From Runella aurantiaca (GTDB lineage: Bacteria; Bacteroidota; Bacteroidia; Cytophagales; Spirosomataceae): DNA of 64,000 bases. Made by a program: the position numbers and the translations under genes. This document shows, piece after piece, positions 1-8,262 of this stretch. The number at the start of each line of letters is the position of its first letter. Within the stretch, counting starts at the first letter, position 1. The stretch lies in assembly GCF_003339505.1 (NCBI RefSeq), contig NZ_QPIW01000028.1:26299-90298 (forward strand). Direction: 5' to 3'. Under the pieces are notes generated by a model. The model worked only from the letters and a program-made list of their open reading frames with translations. It had not been told where the DNA came from and did no database searches.

Positions 1-1289
1 CCAATCTGCTTCCATTGTTTTTGAAGCGCAATCACCTTGTCGGTATTGGAAGAGGAATCTTCACCTCCTGCCAAAATTCCTTCAACTGCTTCGCAAAGCT
101 CTGTTTTCAGTTTCAGGTTTTGTTCGCGCTTAGCTTCCAATTGACGGAAGAACTCACCTTTGTTGTGAAAAAACGTTTTGAGGGTCGCCCAAAACTTTTT
201 GCTCAACTCACGACCTTCGTCGCGCAACATCTGTCCTTTGGCATTGACCCATTGCTCTTGAAGCGCTACCACTTCTTTGGTCTTTTCATTCCACTCATTA
301 ATGCTGCTGGAAGTAAATGCCGTAAACGGAACCAAAGCCTCGTATATCTTAGACTTGATTTCGTAATTTTGGGAAAGCAACTGTTTTTGATCTTCCGTTT
401 GGGCACGGCGCGCATCGTATAAAACATCCAATGCCGACTTCATACGTTGCCAAAGCAACTCTTGCTCCGCTTTGGGTCCTGGCCCGATGTGTTTGTATTC
501 TTCAAAATGCGCGTTTGCTTCTTCCAACACACCCCGGCTAAGCGCTTTCCCTTCCAAACTTTTGGCTAGGGCTTCCACTTTTTCAACTAGTTCGCCCTTG
601 AGTTGCAGATTTTTCTTGCGATCAAGTTCTTTAAGTTCAAAATAAATGTTGCGGTTGCTGTAATATCGATCAATCAACGCGTGGAATGTGGCCCAAAGCG
701 TGCTATTGTGGGGAGACGCAATGTTTCCTGCCGATTTCCACTCGTCTTGGATTTTCTTAAATTCTTGCCAACTCGTTGCGGGATTCATGGAGTTTGCCTC
801 ATCGGCATCAACCAATTCACGCAGGCGTTGGAGGAGTTGAGTCTTAACCGTAAAGTTTTTATCTTTCGATTTCTCTAAATCCTGAAAGTAATGATTCTTA
901 ACGTCCTTAATTTGGCGGTATAGGGAATCAAAACGTAGGCTTAATTCATCTGGTTTGAACTCAAAGCCTTCTTCTGAGCCTGTTTCAGCAATATAGCGTT
1001 GTTCTGCCTCATCACGTTCTGTCTTTTTGATTTGGTCGAAGAACACTTTTACTTCTTTGAGAATTTCGTCTGTTCGCTTAAAATCAGCGGGTTTGGCCCC
1101 CTCACTTTTGGCAGTTACCAGTTGATTTTCTAATAAATTCACAAACCCCTTCTTATCAAGTTGAGTATAATCAACTGACTGTTCTTCAACCACGTCAAGT
1201 TCTTCCATGGCTGCAACACTCTGCTGAGTGAGTTGTTCGCTTTCGCTTAATTCTGCTCCGTCGTTAATCATCGTAAATGTGGTAGTCAT
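1..1289 (-). CDS. DUF349 domain-containing protein, 3' end beyond window
   Basis: The reading frame opens at an ATG on the minus strand at 1289 (protein begins MTTTFTMINDGAELSE) and stays open to the left edge, so the C-terminus is missing. The visible ~430 residues are acidic and helical, with repeated blocks in which a Trp lies near a Lys/Glu-rich helix (for example TSWQEFKKIQDEWKSAG). This pattern is typical of the DUF349 repeat family, common in Bacteroidota and of unknown biochemical role. An early stretch rich in Glu and Gln looks disordered. A TAnnTTTG element lies just upstream. The family call is from pattern recognition; the function is unknown. Confidence 0.8.
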   Translation of the reverse strand, partial: MTTTFTMINDGAELSESEQLTQQSVAAMEELDVVEEQSVDYTQLDKKGFVNLLENQLVTAKSEGAKPADFKRTDEILKEVKVFFDQIKKTERDEAEQRYIAETGSEEGFEFKPDELSLRFDSLYRQIKDVKNHYFQDLEKSKDKNFTVKTQLLQRLRELVDADEANSMNPATSWQEFKKIQDEWKSAGNIASPHNSTLWATFHALIDRYYSNRNIYFELKELDRKKNLQLKGELVEKVEALAKSLEGKALSRGVLEEANAHFEEYKHIGPGPKAEQELLWQRMKSALDVLYDARRAQTEDQKQLLSQNYEIKSKIYEALVPFTAFTSSSINEWNEKTKEVVALQEQWVNAKGQMLRDEGRELSKKFWATLKTFFHNKGEFFRQLEAKREQNLKLKTELCEAVEGILAGGEDSSSNTDKVIALQKQWKQI

Positions 1290-1301
1290 CGCTTAGATTT
1301 G

Positions 1302-1309
1302 CAAAAATA
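1302..1309 (-). promoter_or_regulatory. Candidate Bacteroidota -7 element for the DUF349 gene
   Basis: On the minus strand the bases read TATTTTTG, matching the Bacteroidota consensus TAnnTTTG, 12 bases upstream of the DUF349 ATG. A TTG further upstream is spaced a little wider than usual, so only the -7 element is well supported. Confidence 0.35.
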
Positions 1310-1375
1310 ATAATAATGACCGTTTTTCGATGTTTCAAAACCGGTTTTTCAATTTTAAATCTAAATTAACCCAAA

Positions 1376-2023
1376 ATGGCAGGTAAAAAACTGGCTGATC
1401 TACGAAAAGATTATAGTCTAAACGGATTAACCGAAGAGGATGTTTTAGCAAATCCTTTCAATCAATTTGAAAAATGGTTTGAAGAAGCCCAGTCAGCCGA
1501 GGTAATCGAACCAAATGCAATGATTCTCAGCACGCTGGGCGCTGATGGCTACCCGCATAGCCGAGTAGTACTTCTCAAAGAGGTAGATTCAGCCGGATTT
1601 GTGTTTTATACTAATTATAACAGTCACAAAGGGATAGATTTGACCATCCACCCCGTGGCGTCACTTACCTTCTGGTGGGCAGAATTGGAACGTCAGGTTC
1701 GTATTTTTGGGGATGTACAAAAAGTCTCCGACGCTGAATCCGACGCTTATTACAGCATTCGCCCCCGAAACAGTCAATTGGGGGCCTGGGTTTCTGAACA
1801 AAGCGAAGTCATTGAGAATCGGGACGTTTTAACAAAAAAACTATCCCTGTTGGAACAAAAATTTTTGGATCAAGTTGTACCTAGACCACTTCATTGGGGA
1901 GGCTACCGGGTTGTTCCCAAAGAAATTGAATTCTGGCAAGGCCGCCCCAGTCGCTTACACGACCGCATTCGTTACCGAATCGACACCGATAATGCGTGGA
2001 AAATTGAACGCCTTTCTCCCTAG
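1376..2023 (+). CDS. pdxH: Pyridoxamine 5'-phosphate oxidase
   Basis: This 215-residue cytoplasmic FMN enzyme oxidises pyridoxamine or pyridoxine 5'-phosphate to pyridoxal 5'-phosphate, the last step of vitamin B6 salvage. The length is normal for PdxH. Recognisable family blocks are the N-terminal LADLRKDY, the substrate/FMN segment YPHSRVVLLKEVD, FYTNYNSHKG, the FWWAELERQVRIFG strand, the SQLGAWVSEQSE segment and the C-terminal EFWQGRPSRLHDRIRY, which contains the Arg and His residues that bind PLP. The ATG start gives the expected N-terminus. It is divergent from the DUF349 gene and appears to be a single-gene unit. Confidence 0.95.
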   Translation: MAGKKLADLRKDYSLNGLTEEDVLANPFNQFEKWFEEAQSAEVIEPNAMILSTLGADGYPHSRVVLLKEVDSAGFVFYTNYNSHKGIDLTIHPVASLTFWWAELERQVRIFGDVQKVSDAESDAYYSIRPRNSQLGAWVSEQSEVIENRDVLTKKLSLLEQKFLDQVVPRPLHWGGYRVVPKEIEFWQGRPSRLHDRIRYRIDTDNAWKIERLSP

Positions 2024-2147
2024 CATGAAGTTTATTATATATAACCCATTCTGAATTAATTAAATAAATAAATGCATAAAGAAATTACATATATCACCAA
2101 CAATACTCATATAGCATCCCTACCCTACCTAAATTTTATTTGAACCT

Positions 2148-3095
2148 ATGAATCACAGAAATCCGAACAGTTTAACTCGTATCGGTGTATTTTATGATGG
2201 TAATTATTTCTTGCACGTCAGCAATTACTATAACTACACGCACGAACGCCGCAGCCGCATCAGCATTAATGGCTTGCATGATTTTATACGACAGAAAGTA
2301 GCAGAAGTGGAGAAAAATGAGCCACGCCTCTGCCAAATAGTGGACGCTCATTATTTCAGGGGTCGACTCACGGCGGGGGAAGCTAGTCAACGCGGCGATT
2401 TGCTCTACTACGAACGGGTCTTTGACGATATTCTAATGTCGGAGGGGGTTACAACCCATTATTTACCCGTAAGGAGTACTTTGGGCAAAAAACATGAAAA
2501 GGGTATTGACGTTTGGCTGGCGCTAGAAGCATTTGAAATGGCTTTCTACAAACGGTTCGATGTGTTGGTACTTATCGCGGCAGACGGCGATTATGTCCCC
2601 TTGGTGAGAAAATTAAACACCCTTGGTACGCGGGTAATGGTTTTGGGCTGGGATTTTGAATATACCGATGAAGAAGGTAGTCGTTTTTATACGCGTACTT
2701 CTCAGGATTTGTTGGCAGAAGTGACTTATCCAGTGGCTATGCAAGATATAATAAACAGCCGAAGCGAAACCCTCAACAGCAACCTGTTTGTCCCTCGTAA
2801 TAAAGGCAAAGTATTTACAAAACAAGGGGAAGAACCCTCCGAAAATACCATTGAAGAGTCAAACTCTGCGCTGCTCAACGATGAAGAACGCAAGGAGAGC
2901 TTTATTTTATCCCTCAAAGAAGGCTTTGGATTTATAAAGTATCCCCCCAACAATGTCTTTTTTCACTATACCAGCCTACGGGATTATGATTTTAATGACC
3001 TCGTGATTGGTGATCGGGTGCAGTTTACGCTTGATGAAAAAGACGGTAAACGCGCCGTTGGACATGACGTCCTTGTCTTGCAGGAAAATAAATAA
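2148..3095 (+). CDS. NYN-domain nuclease-like protein with C-terminal cold-shock-like domain
   Basis: A 315-residue protein. Residues ~10-195 form a NYN/LabA-type (PIN-like) domain: an early IGVFYDGNYF strand with a metal-binding Asp, a KGIDVWLALEAFEM helix and LIAADGDYVPLVRKL carry the acidic residues expected of the active site. After a Ser/Asn/Glu-rich linker, residues ~248-312 (SFILSLKEGFGFIKYPPNN, then VFFHYTSL and GDRVQFTL) resemble a cold-shock/OB-fold RNA-binding domain, with the GFGFI and VFFHY RNP-like motifs. This suggests an RNA-cleaving or RNA-surveillance protein. No partner gene is adjacent. The domain calls are strong; the substrate is unknown. Confidence 0.85.
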   Translation: MNHRNPNSLTRIGVFYDGNYFLHVSNYYNYTHERRSRISINGLHDFIRQKVAEVEKNEPRLCQIVDAHYFRGRLTAGEASQRGDLLYYERVFDDILMSEGVTTHYLPVRSTLGKKHEKGIDVWLALEAFEMAFYKRFDVLVLIAADGDYVPLVRKLNTLGTRVMVLGWDFEYTDEEGSRFYTRTSQDLLAEVTYPVAMQDIINSRSETLNSNLFVPRNKGKVFTKQGEEPSENTIEESNSALLNDEERKESFILSLKEGFGFIKYPPNNVFFHYTSLRDYDFNDLVIGDRVQFTLDEKDGKRAVGHDVLVLQENK

Positions 3096-3106
3096 TTGAT
3101 AATGGG

Positions 3107-3135
3107 CAGACAGGAGGATGATTTTCTCCTGTCTG
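3107..3135. terminator. Hairpin between convergent NYN and AGE-epimerase genes
   Basis: CAGACAGGAG (3107-3116) pairs perfectly with CTCCTGTCTG (3126-3135), followed by a T-rich run on the plus strand. It sits between two convergent stop codons and probably terminates the NYN gene. Confidence 0.65.
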
Positions 3136-3136
3136 T

Positions 3137-4309
3137 CTATTTTTCCAATCGTCTGACGATTTCATAACACGCCCTGCTGTTATGATAGGGGCATTTCCAA
3201 AAACTTATCTTCGCGTTTCTAACGGGCGTCAAGTCGGGTTTAACGGTTCCAAACCAATCTCCTTTCTGGGTATCTAGCACGTATTTTTTGATAAATTCCC
3301 AGCTTTTGAGCGACTTATCTTTGTAATGCTCCTCCCCTGTCAGTTGATAAGCATTGTAAAATCCTACCATTTGTTCGGCCAATACCCACCAACTACGCTC
3401 GTGGTTTCGGTGATTGGTGGCGGGGTCAAATTCATAATCCAACGCACCATCTGCTCCCAACCCAGTACAGGCGGCTTCGGCCATTTTGATGCACAATTGC
3501 TTCACTTTTTCGCTCCGTTCGTGGTCGTTCAACACTTCGGCCGTTTCCCACAACAACCACGAAGCTTCAATGTCATGGCCGTACGAAATTGTTTCGTCCT
3601 TGGGATTCCAGTTTTGGTCAAAAAACAAACGTAAACGGTAGGTTTTCTGACTGACCAATTTCTCCATAAAGGCGTCTGTCAAATGCACAACGCGCTGACG
3701 AAGCGTAGCATCGGGCCAAACGCGGTATAAATTGGTAAAAGCCTCGATGATGTGTAAATGGGTATTTTGAGATTTATTCCAAGGCATTCTGCTTAAAATC
3801 AGATCATCGACAGGTTCCCAACTCGGCCCAAACGCTTCAAAATAACCGCCCTTGTCGGCATCATATCCGTGTTTATCTACGGTTTTAAAAAGCTCTTGCG
3901 CAAAATCCAACGCAGGGGTAAATTTTGAAGCGGCATAGTATTCACTCAATCCATAAATCGCAAAGGCGTGGCCGTAGAGTTGTTTTCGGGTTTCGAGCGG
4001 AGTCCCCGCCGCCGTGACCGACCAATACACGCCCCCATTTTTGGCATCTCTAAAATGGTTGTATAAATGATGGTACGCCCTATCGGCAAGGACCAAATAG
4101 CGCTTACGGTGGAAATGCCGATACGCCAACGAAAAGGTCCATAAGATACGACTGACCAGAATAATGGAACGCGGAGCATCCAAAACTGGCTGATTGTCAT
4201 AATTTACCTGACCATGAAAGCCTCCACGCTGATAATCAGGCGAAAATTTTTCCCAATAGGCCAAAATACGTTTCCACTCGGCTAAGTTTTCGCGGGCAAA
4301 TTGCTCCAT
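3137..4309 (-). CDS. AGE-family epimerase, likely cellobiose 2-epimerase
   Basis: This 390-residue (alpha/alpha)6-barrel protein belongs to the N-acylglucosamine 2-epimerase superfamily. The motifs YGHDIEASWLLWE, NHERSWWVLAEQMVG and the C-terminal WKCPYHNSRACYEI hold the His residues used for proton transfer. They look closer to cellobiose 2-epimerases, which convert the reducing-end glucose of beta-1,4 disaccharides to mannose, than to GlcNAc 2-epimerases. No signal peptide is seen, so it should act in the cytoplasm on imported oligosaccharides. It has no sugar-operon partner nearby. The superfamily is secure; the cellobiose specificity is inferred from motif resemblance. Confidence 0.85.
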   Translation of the reverse strand: MEQFARENLAEWKRILAYWEKFSPDYQRGGFHGQVNYDNQPVLDAPRSIILVSRILWTFSLAYRHFHRKRYLVLADRAYHHLYNHFRDAKNGGVYWSVTAAGTPLETRKQLYGHAFAIYGLSEYYAASKFTPALDFAQELFKTVDKHGYDADKGGYFEAFGPSWEPVDDLILSRMPWNKSQNTHLHIIEAFTNLYRVWPDATLRQRVVHLTDAFMEKLVSQKTYRLRLFFDQNWNPKDETISYGHDIEASWLLWETAEVLNDHERSEKVKQLCIKMAEAACTGLGADGALDYEFDPATNHRNHERSWWVLAEQMVGFYNAYQLTGEEHYKDKSLKSWEFIKKYVLDTQKGDWFGTVKPDLTPVRNAKISFWKCPYHNSRACYEIVRRLEK

Positions 4310-4376
4310 ATGACAGGCATGAGGTTATGATAATTTATGGTAAAAGCCCGAGCAACCGCGAATATAATCAGGTAGG

Positions 4377-5450
4377 TTAGTTATCATTTTCAGACCTCAC
4401 CTTAAAAAGTCTTTGAAACCAATTTTGTTTTTCTTTTTCCTCCTGCTCTTTTTCAGCCTTATCCCATTCAAACGAAGCTAAAGGCCCCAAATCGGGTTGA
4501 CCTGCATCCACCCAACAAGTAAACCAGAAATCACTCACCATTTTTACAGAAGCGCGCATCTGTCGCTCTACCTGTCGGTCCAGCATTTGATGGTATTTCT
4601 TAGCGAACTCGCGCGAATAGGTTTTAATCACCACGCCATTGCGATCCTCCAACGCATATTTCAGTTCGGATTTCATCTGAAATGATGCATTTTTTTCAAA
4701 CTGTAAAACACTGTCCAAGGCGGCATTGGCCTGTCTAACCGCCTGCCAAGCGCGCAAGGCCGTTTTTTGTTCATATTCTGCCGAGCCTAAAAACATGTTG
4801 TATTCTTCAGCATACAACTCAGGTAAACGCGTTTCCCAAAACGCATGGATTCCTTCTTGCCCCGTTAATTGTCCGTTGTAATTTCGGGTGGTGTGTAATG
4901 GAACATTGGCATCGGCAATGTAATGACCTAAATCTGCGGCAACGCGTAAAATACGTCGCGGATTTCTTTGTCGAAAGGCTTCCGTCAATTGCGATTTGTA
5001 CTGTTGAATCGCCCACGGAACGGTGCCATTTAACGCCAATGTATCTTCGCCGTACTTTTTTACAGCCTCAGTCCAGTACAGCGGCAACTTGTACAAAGCA
5101 CTATCGCCGTAGGCTTCTGCATCAATATAATGTCTTGGCGCTTCCCCCACGACGGCATAACGCCGCTTGTCGGGGTTGACGGCGTTTTCGGTAAGATAGT
5201 CAAGGTGTTTCTTAAAAAATACCTGCATTTCGGGCGGAAGCGAAAACACAGCCAAGCGATTGATGCGTTGGTGCGCCCAAAAACCCCACACAATCGGCGA
5301 ATTAGAGGCTATTAAGGGGGGACAAATCAGAAACAAAAAGATAAAAATTGATTTAACGGCCCATTTTTTATGTTTAAACACCTCACTTACACAAAATATT
5401 ATTCTGTAAGCCTTAAATCTGAAATTTTGCAAAATAGACTTTAGTAGCAT
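4377..5450 (-). CDS. Zinc-dependent phospholipase C / S1-P1 nuclease-like secreted protein
   Basis: A 357-residue protein with a hydrophobic N-terminal stretch (SIFIFLFLICPPLIAS) that looks like a signal peptide or anchor. It is followed by WGFWAHQRINRLAVF, an AP-HYIDAE segment, DLGHYIADANVPLHTT and GIHAFWETRLPELY. The spaced Trp/His/Asp residues match the tri-zinc site of the phospholipase C/S1-P1 nuclease fold. Family members hydrolyse phosphodiester bonds outside the cytoplasm. The long N-terminus before the hydrophobic stretch is unusual, and a GTG at about residue 24 would give a more ordinary signal peptide. Whether the substrate is a phospholipid or a nucleic acid cannot be decided here. 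Confidence 0.75.
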   Translation of the reverse strand: MLLKSILQNFRFKAYRIIFCVSEVFKHKKWAVKSIFIFLFLICPPLIASNSPIVWGFWAHQRINRLAVFSLPPEMQVFFKKHLDYLTENAVNPDKRRYAVVGEAPRHYIDAEAYGDSALYKLPLYWTEAVKKYGEDTLALNGTVPWAIQQYKSQLTEAFRQRNPRRILRVAADLGHYIADANVPLHTTRNYNGQLTGQEGIHAFWETRLPELYAEEYNMFLGSAEYEQKTALRAWQAVRQANAALDSVLQFEKNASFQMKSELKYALEDRNGVVIKTYSREFAKKYHQMLDRQVERQMRASVKMVSDFWFTCWVDAGQPDLGPLASFEWDKAEKEQEEKEKQNWFQRLFKVRSENDN

Positions 5451-5758
5451 TTAAAATGGCGGTTAAAAGTGTTTGAAATTGTTAAAAGTGAAAAAATTAG
5501 TTCTTCTAAATCCTTAACCCTCAGCAAAAATGGTTAAAACACAATCAGAAAGTACAATACTATGCCAAACGGGCCTCCTAAGCTTGTTTTGCACTTGGAA
5601 ATAGTCTCATAATATGATTTGGCAAAATTACATTTTAACAGAATTATTACAATTTTTTATAAAAAATATACAATTTTAATGCAACATTCGTTAATTTTGC
5701 ATCGTATTCAAAAATCAGTTTTTTAAGTCAACAGCACTCTTTTAAATAGTTACTTACC
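5451..5758. other. AT-rich intergenic region
   Basis: This 308-bp gap separates the divergent phospholipase-like and Dabb genes. No coding frame worth reporting was seen. The only recognisable element is a TAnnTTTG promoter motif near its right end; the remainder is AT-rich with no clear repeat or RNA structure. Confidence 0.5.
5692..5699 (+). promoter_or_regulatory. Candidate -7 element for the Dabb gene
   Basis: TAATTTTG matches the Bacteroidota TAnnTTTG consensus and lies about 60 bases before the Dabb start codon in an AT-rich stretch. The upstream -33 TTG is not clear. Confidence 0.4.
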
Positions 5759-6157
5759 ATGGACAAGAAGAAAATAATAGGATACTTTAAACCGATCGTT
5801 GGACTTTGCGTTTTTATGCTCATCATTTACGGAGCCTACACTCCCAGTCAAAAAGCAGAAATCCAAAAAATCGTTTGCATCAAATTCAAACCGGGCACTC
5901 CAACTACTGACGTAGAACGCCACATGAATGAGTTTGCTCAGTTGAGACGTGAAATTCCCCAGATGGTTGCTTACAGCGGTGGAAAAACACTTAGTGTAGT
6001 TGGCAAGTCAGAATATGACGCCATGCATTATTTGACATTCAGAACAGAAGATGACATCACGACTTTTCAGAACCACCCTAAATACCAAGCGTTTGTAAAA
6101 GAAAATCAGGCTATTTGGGAAAAGGAATTGGTAATCGATGCCAACATTCAGAAGTAA
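5759..6157 (+). CDS. Membrane-anchored Dabb (stress-responsive alpha/beta barrel) protein
   Basis: A 132-residue protein. Residues ~10-30 (IVGLCVFMLIIYGAYTP) form a single hydrophobic anchor or uncleaved signal. Residues ~35-130 resemble the dimeric ferredoxin-like Dabb domain: IQKIVCIKFKPGTP, a long helix, the MHYLTFRTEDD strand and a final FQNHPKYQAFVKENQAIW helix. Dabb proteins form dimeric barrels; some are stress-induced and most lack a known substrate. The anchor implies an extracytoplasmic location. It is a single-gene unit with its own promoter candidate and terminator. Confidence 0.75.
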   Translation: MDKKKIIGYFKPIVGLCVFMLIIYGAYTPSQKAEIQKIVCIKFKPGTPTTDVERHMNEFAQLRREIPQMVAYSGGKTLSVVGKSEYDAMHYLTFRTEDDITTFQNHPKYQAFVKENQAIWEKELVIDANIQK

Positions 6158-6162
6158 CTTTA

Positions 6163-6210
6163 ATCCATAAAAAAAACGCTGCTTGGAAAAGCAGCGTTTT
6201 TTTTATGGAT
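6163..6210. terminator. Perfect 22-bp bidirectional terminator
   Basis: Bases 6163-6184 and 6189-6210 are exact reverse complements with a GGAA loop. The GC-rich core is flanked by A- and T-runs on the two sides, so it can terminate both the Dabb gene and the convergent anti-sigma gene. Confidence 0.9.
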
Positions 6211-6227
6211 TAGTAATGAGCAAGTAA

Positions 6228-7034
6228 TCAACTTGATACTTTGCCCATCACATACATTTCAGACAAAGTAGGGGTTGGACTTCCGCCACTCTGTTCGAGC
6301 GTTACGGCAAATGCTTCTGCCTGCGGTGCATTTTTCATTTTTTGCATCACTCCATTGACATCAAAAACCCCCAAATCAACGGGTTTTCCGCCTACAAGTC
6401 CCCAAAGCTGGTATTGCTTTCCTGCCGCTGGAGCGGGCAATGAAAGAACATTCAGCTGGACCTCTTGCGTTTTGGGGTTCCAAACCACCCGTACCGCACT
6501 ATTGGGCGACTTATCAACTCCCTTTAAGGTAACAAACTGATTATCGGCGTTATTTAGATTCGCAATCAGCTCATTTTTTTGATTCAGTTCAACGTTTTGC
6601 TGCGCCAACGAAGTATTCAGGGAATCCAAACGGGCGTTGAAGTAAACCGCTGAGCCTACCAGTGCCGCAATTGAAGCCGCCGCTACCCATCCCCACTGAA
6701 ACGACGGTTGCCGCGAATCAAGTTTGTAGACAGGCGTTTCATCAGCCTCTTCTTCAGTGGCTTCATTTGCAGGCAAGTCATTCAAAGAAACCTCCTTTAC
6801 ATCGTCGGCAAATTCCAATTGCGCCATTATTTTATCTTTAAGCCCAGCAGGCGGCGCCACCCGGTGAGCAAATGCGTAACGTTCGACGGCTTCCCCGAGT
6901 TGATTCAACTCAGTTTTAATTTCAGGATATATTTTTGAAAGACAGTCTACTTCCCGCCGTTCCTGGTCTGTTACATTCCCGGAAAGGTAGTCCTCCAAAA
7001 TCCCCGATTCGATATATGCTTTTGTGTCAATCAT
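6228..7034 (-). CDS. Anti-sigma factor, RskA-like
   Basis: A 268-residue single-pass membrane protein. The cytoplasmic N-terminus (ESGILEDYLSGNVTDQERREV, then a YPEIKTEL helix) resembles the anti-sigma helical domain that binds an ECF sigma factor. It lacks the HxxxCxxC zinc motif. A transmembrane helix follows at ~112-131 (WVAAASIAALVGSAVYF), then a short coiled coil, then the extracytoplasmic RskA domain with YQLWGLVGGKPVDLGVFD and the FAVTLEQSGGSPTPTL block near the C-terminus. It overlaps the sigma gene by four bases (ATGA), the normal arrangement for translational coupling. It probably holds the sigma factor inactive at the inner membrane until a signal arrives. Confidence 0.9.
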   Translation of the reverse strand: MIDTKAYIESGILEDYLSGNVTDQERREVDCLSKIYPEIKTELNQLGEAVERYAFAHRVAPPAGLKDKIMAQLEFADDVKEVSLNDLPANEATEEEADETPVYKLDSRQPSFQWGWVAAASIAALVGSAVYFNARLDSLNTSLAQQNVELNQKNELIANLNNADNQFVTLKGVDKSPNSAVRVVWNPKTQEVQLNVLSLPAPAAGKQYQLWGLVGGKPVDLGVFDVNGVMQKMKNAPQAEAFAVTLEQSGGSPTPTLSEMYVMGKVSS

Positions 7035-7570
7035 GTACCAAAATATTTTCTTAAATCCCTAAGGGCGCTTCTCACACGGGTTTTGACGGTACCAAGCGGC
7101 ATCTCTAGCCGCTGAGCCGTTTCTTCGTGGGTATAACCTCCCCAATATACCATTTCAATCAGCGTTTGCTGCTCCGGTTTGAGCTGAGAGACCACCTCTC
7201 TCAGTTCTTTGGCATCCAGTTCGTTATAAATCTCCTGATGCTCTTCAACCCAATATACGGCGGATTCAATGTCTTGGATTTCCGGCCGATTGACGCGTAG
7301 ATAATCAATGGACGTATTGCGTGCAATGTTGAGCATCCACGTAAACAACCTCCCCTTACCTACATCGTATTGAGCAATATTCTTCCAGATTTTAACGAAG
7401 ATTTCCTGTAGCAAATCCTGCGCCGTTTCTTCTGAGCGAACTACTTTGAGTACTACCCCGTACAAAGCATCGGAATAGTTATCATAGAGGTAGCTGAATG
7501 CTTTTCGATCTTGTTGTCGAAGCATTTCAACGAGTTCGCCTTCATCGTATTTAGGCAATTTTAATCCCAT
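7031..7570 (-). CDS. ECF RNA polymerase sigma factor
   Basis: A 179-residue sigma-70 family protein. Region 2 (~20-88) includes AFSYLYDNYSDALYGVV, QDLLQEIFVKIWKNI and the FTWMLNIARNTSIDYLR helix that contacts the -10 element. Region 4 (~128-177) has the LKPEQQTLIEMVYWGGYTHE helix and the GTVKTRVRSALRDLRK recognition helix. Its stop overlaps the start of the RskA-like anti-sigma gene. A near-palindrome lies just upstream and could be involved in autoregulation. The inducing stress and the target promoters cannot be read from the window. Confidence 0.93.
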   Translation of the reverse strand: MGLKLPKYDEGELVEMLRQQDRKAFSYLYDNYSDALYGVVLKVVRSEETAQDLLQEIFVKIWKNIAQYDVGKGRLFTWMLNIARNTSIDYLRVNRPEIQDIESAVYWVEEHQEIYNELDAKELREVVSQLKPEQQTLIEMVYWGGYTHEETAQRLEMPLGTVKTRVRSALRDLRKYFGT

Positions 7571-7600
7571 ATAGTACGGTTAAGACCTTATTAATATTTC

Positions 7601-7614
7601 GAGTATATACACTC
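7601..7614. promoter_or_regulatory. Near-palindrome upstream of the sigma gene
   Basis: GAGTATATACACTC matches its own reverse complement at 12 of 14 positions. It lies 31 bases upstream of the sigma start, in the gap shared with the divergent gene at 7738. It may be an operator or sigma-recognised element; the evidence is position and symmetry only. Confidence 0.25.
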
Positions 7615-7737
7615 AACTTGCGAAAATGGACTTAGGTTTTACTTTTTTTAATGATTGCAATATCAAAAAAAAATAAGAACTATCTAAATCTATTGTAAAT
7701 CCTTTTCCCGTAAGTAGAAGCAAAACCAACTTCAATT

Positions 7738-8169
7738 ATGGAAAACACATTCATAAAAGCAACCAAGCGGATTGGATATACTCTCCTGGGGCTCTTTTTG
7801 GCCTTTGTGGTATATGCAAATCTTGAACCTGCCCCTATGCACTCGTACGTTAAGCCCATCAGCATGACCATTTTTAAGGTGGACGGACTGACCAGCCCTG
7901 AGCAGGTAAATTCAGTAAAAGAAAAAGTGTCGCTACACGACGGGGTAACCGCCTGCGGGGCAAACCCTGTGAGTGAACTGGTCAGCATCACCTTTGACCC
8001 CGACCAAACTTCGGAAGGTTCACTTCGTAAATTGGTAGGCAATATCACAGGTCGGCCAGTACAAGCAGCGGTGTTTAAAACCGATGGGCCACCAAGTCCC
8101 CAATGCCCTGTTCCGCAAGAATACATCATGGCGTTTGAAAAAGTAAAATACGCGCTTTGCTTCCGCTAA
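7738..8169 (+). CDS. Membrane-anchored HMA-like (ferredoxin-fold) protein, function unknown
   Basis: A 143-residue protein with an N-terminal membrane helix (GYTLLGLFLAFVVYANL, ~13-29). Residues ~41-112 follow a beta-alpha-beta-beta-alpha-beta order resembling heavy-metal-associated domains (MTIFKVDGLTSPEQV, then VSITFDPDQTS, then a GSLRKLVGNI helix). The usual CxxC metal motif is absent; three single Cys residues occur, at 73, ~121 and 141. It is divergent from the sigma/anti-sigma pair and directly upstream of the globin lipoprotein, so all may belong to one stress or metal response. The fold call is tentative. Confidence 0.5.
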   Translation: MENTFIKATKRIGYTLLGLFLAFVVYANLEPAPMHSYVKPISMTIFKVDGLTSPEQVNSVKEKVSLHDGVTACGANPVSELVSITFDPDQTSEGSLRKLVGNITGRPVQAAVFKTDGPPSPQCPVPQEYIMAFEKVKYALCFR

Positions 8170-8262
8170 AATAACCCCCTTGAACAGCAACACACTCCTA
8201 CTTTGAACATTAAAGAGCAATTTTAATCTATTTTATATATCAATTAAATCAATTACACACAC

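Noticed and set aside
15..878. Plus-strand frames at 15-422 and 603-878.
   Set aside because: They are antisense to the DUF349 coding frame and have no family features.
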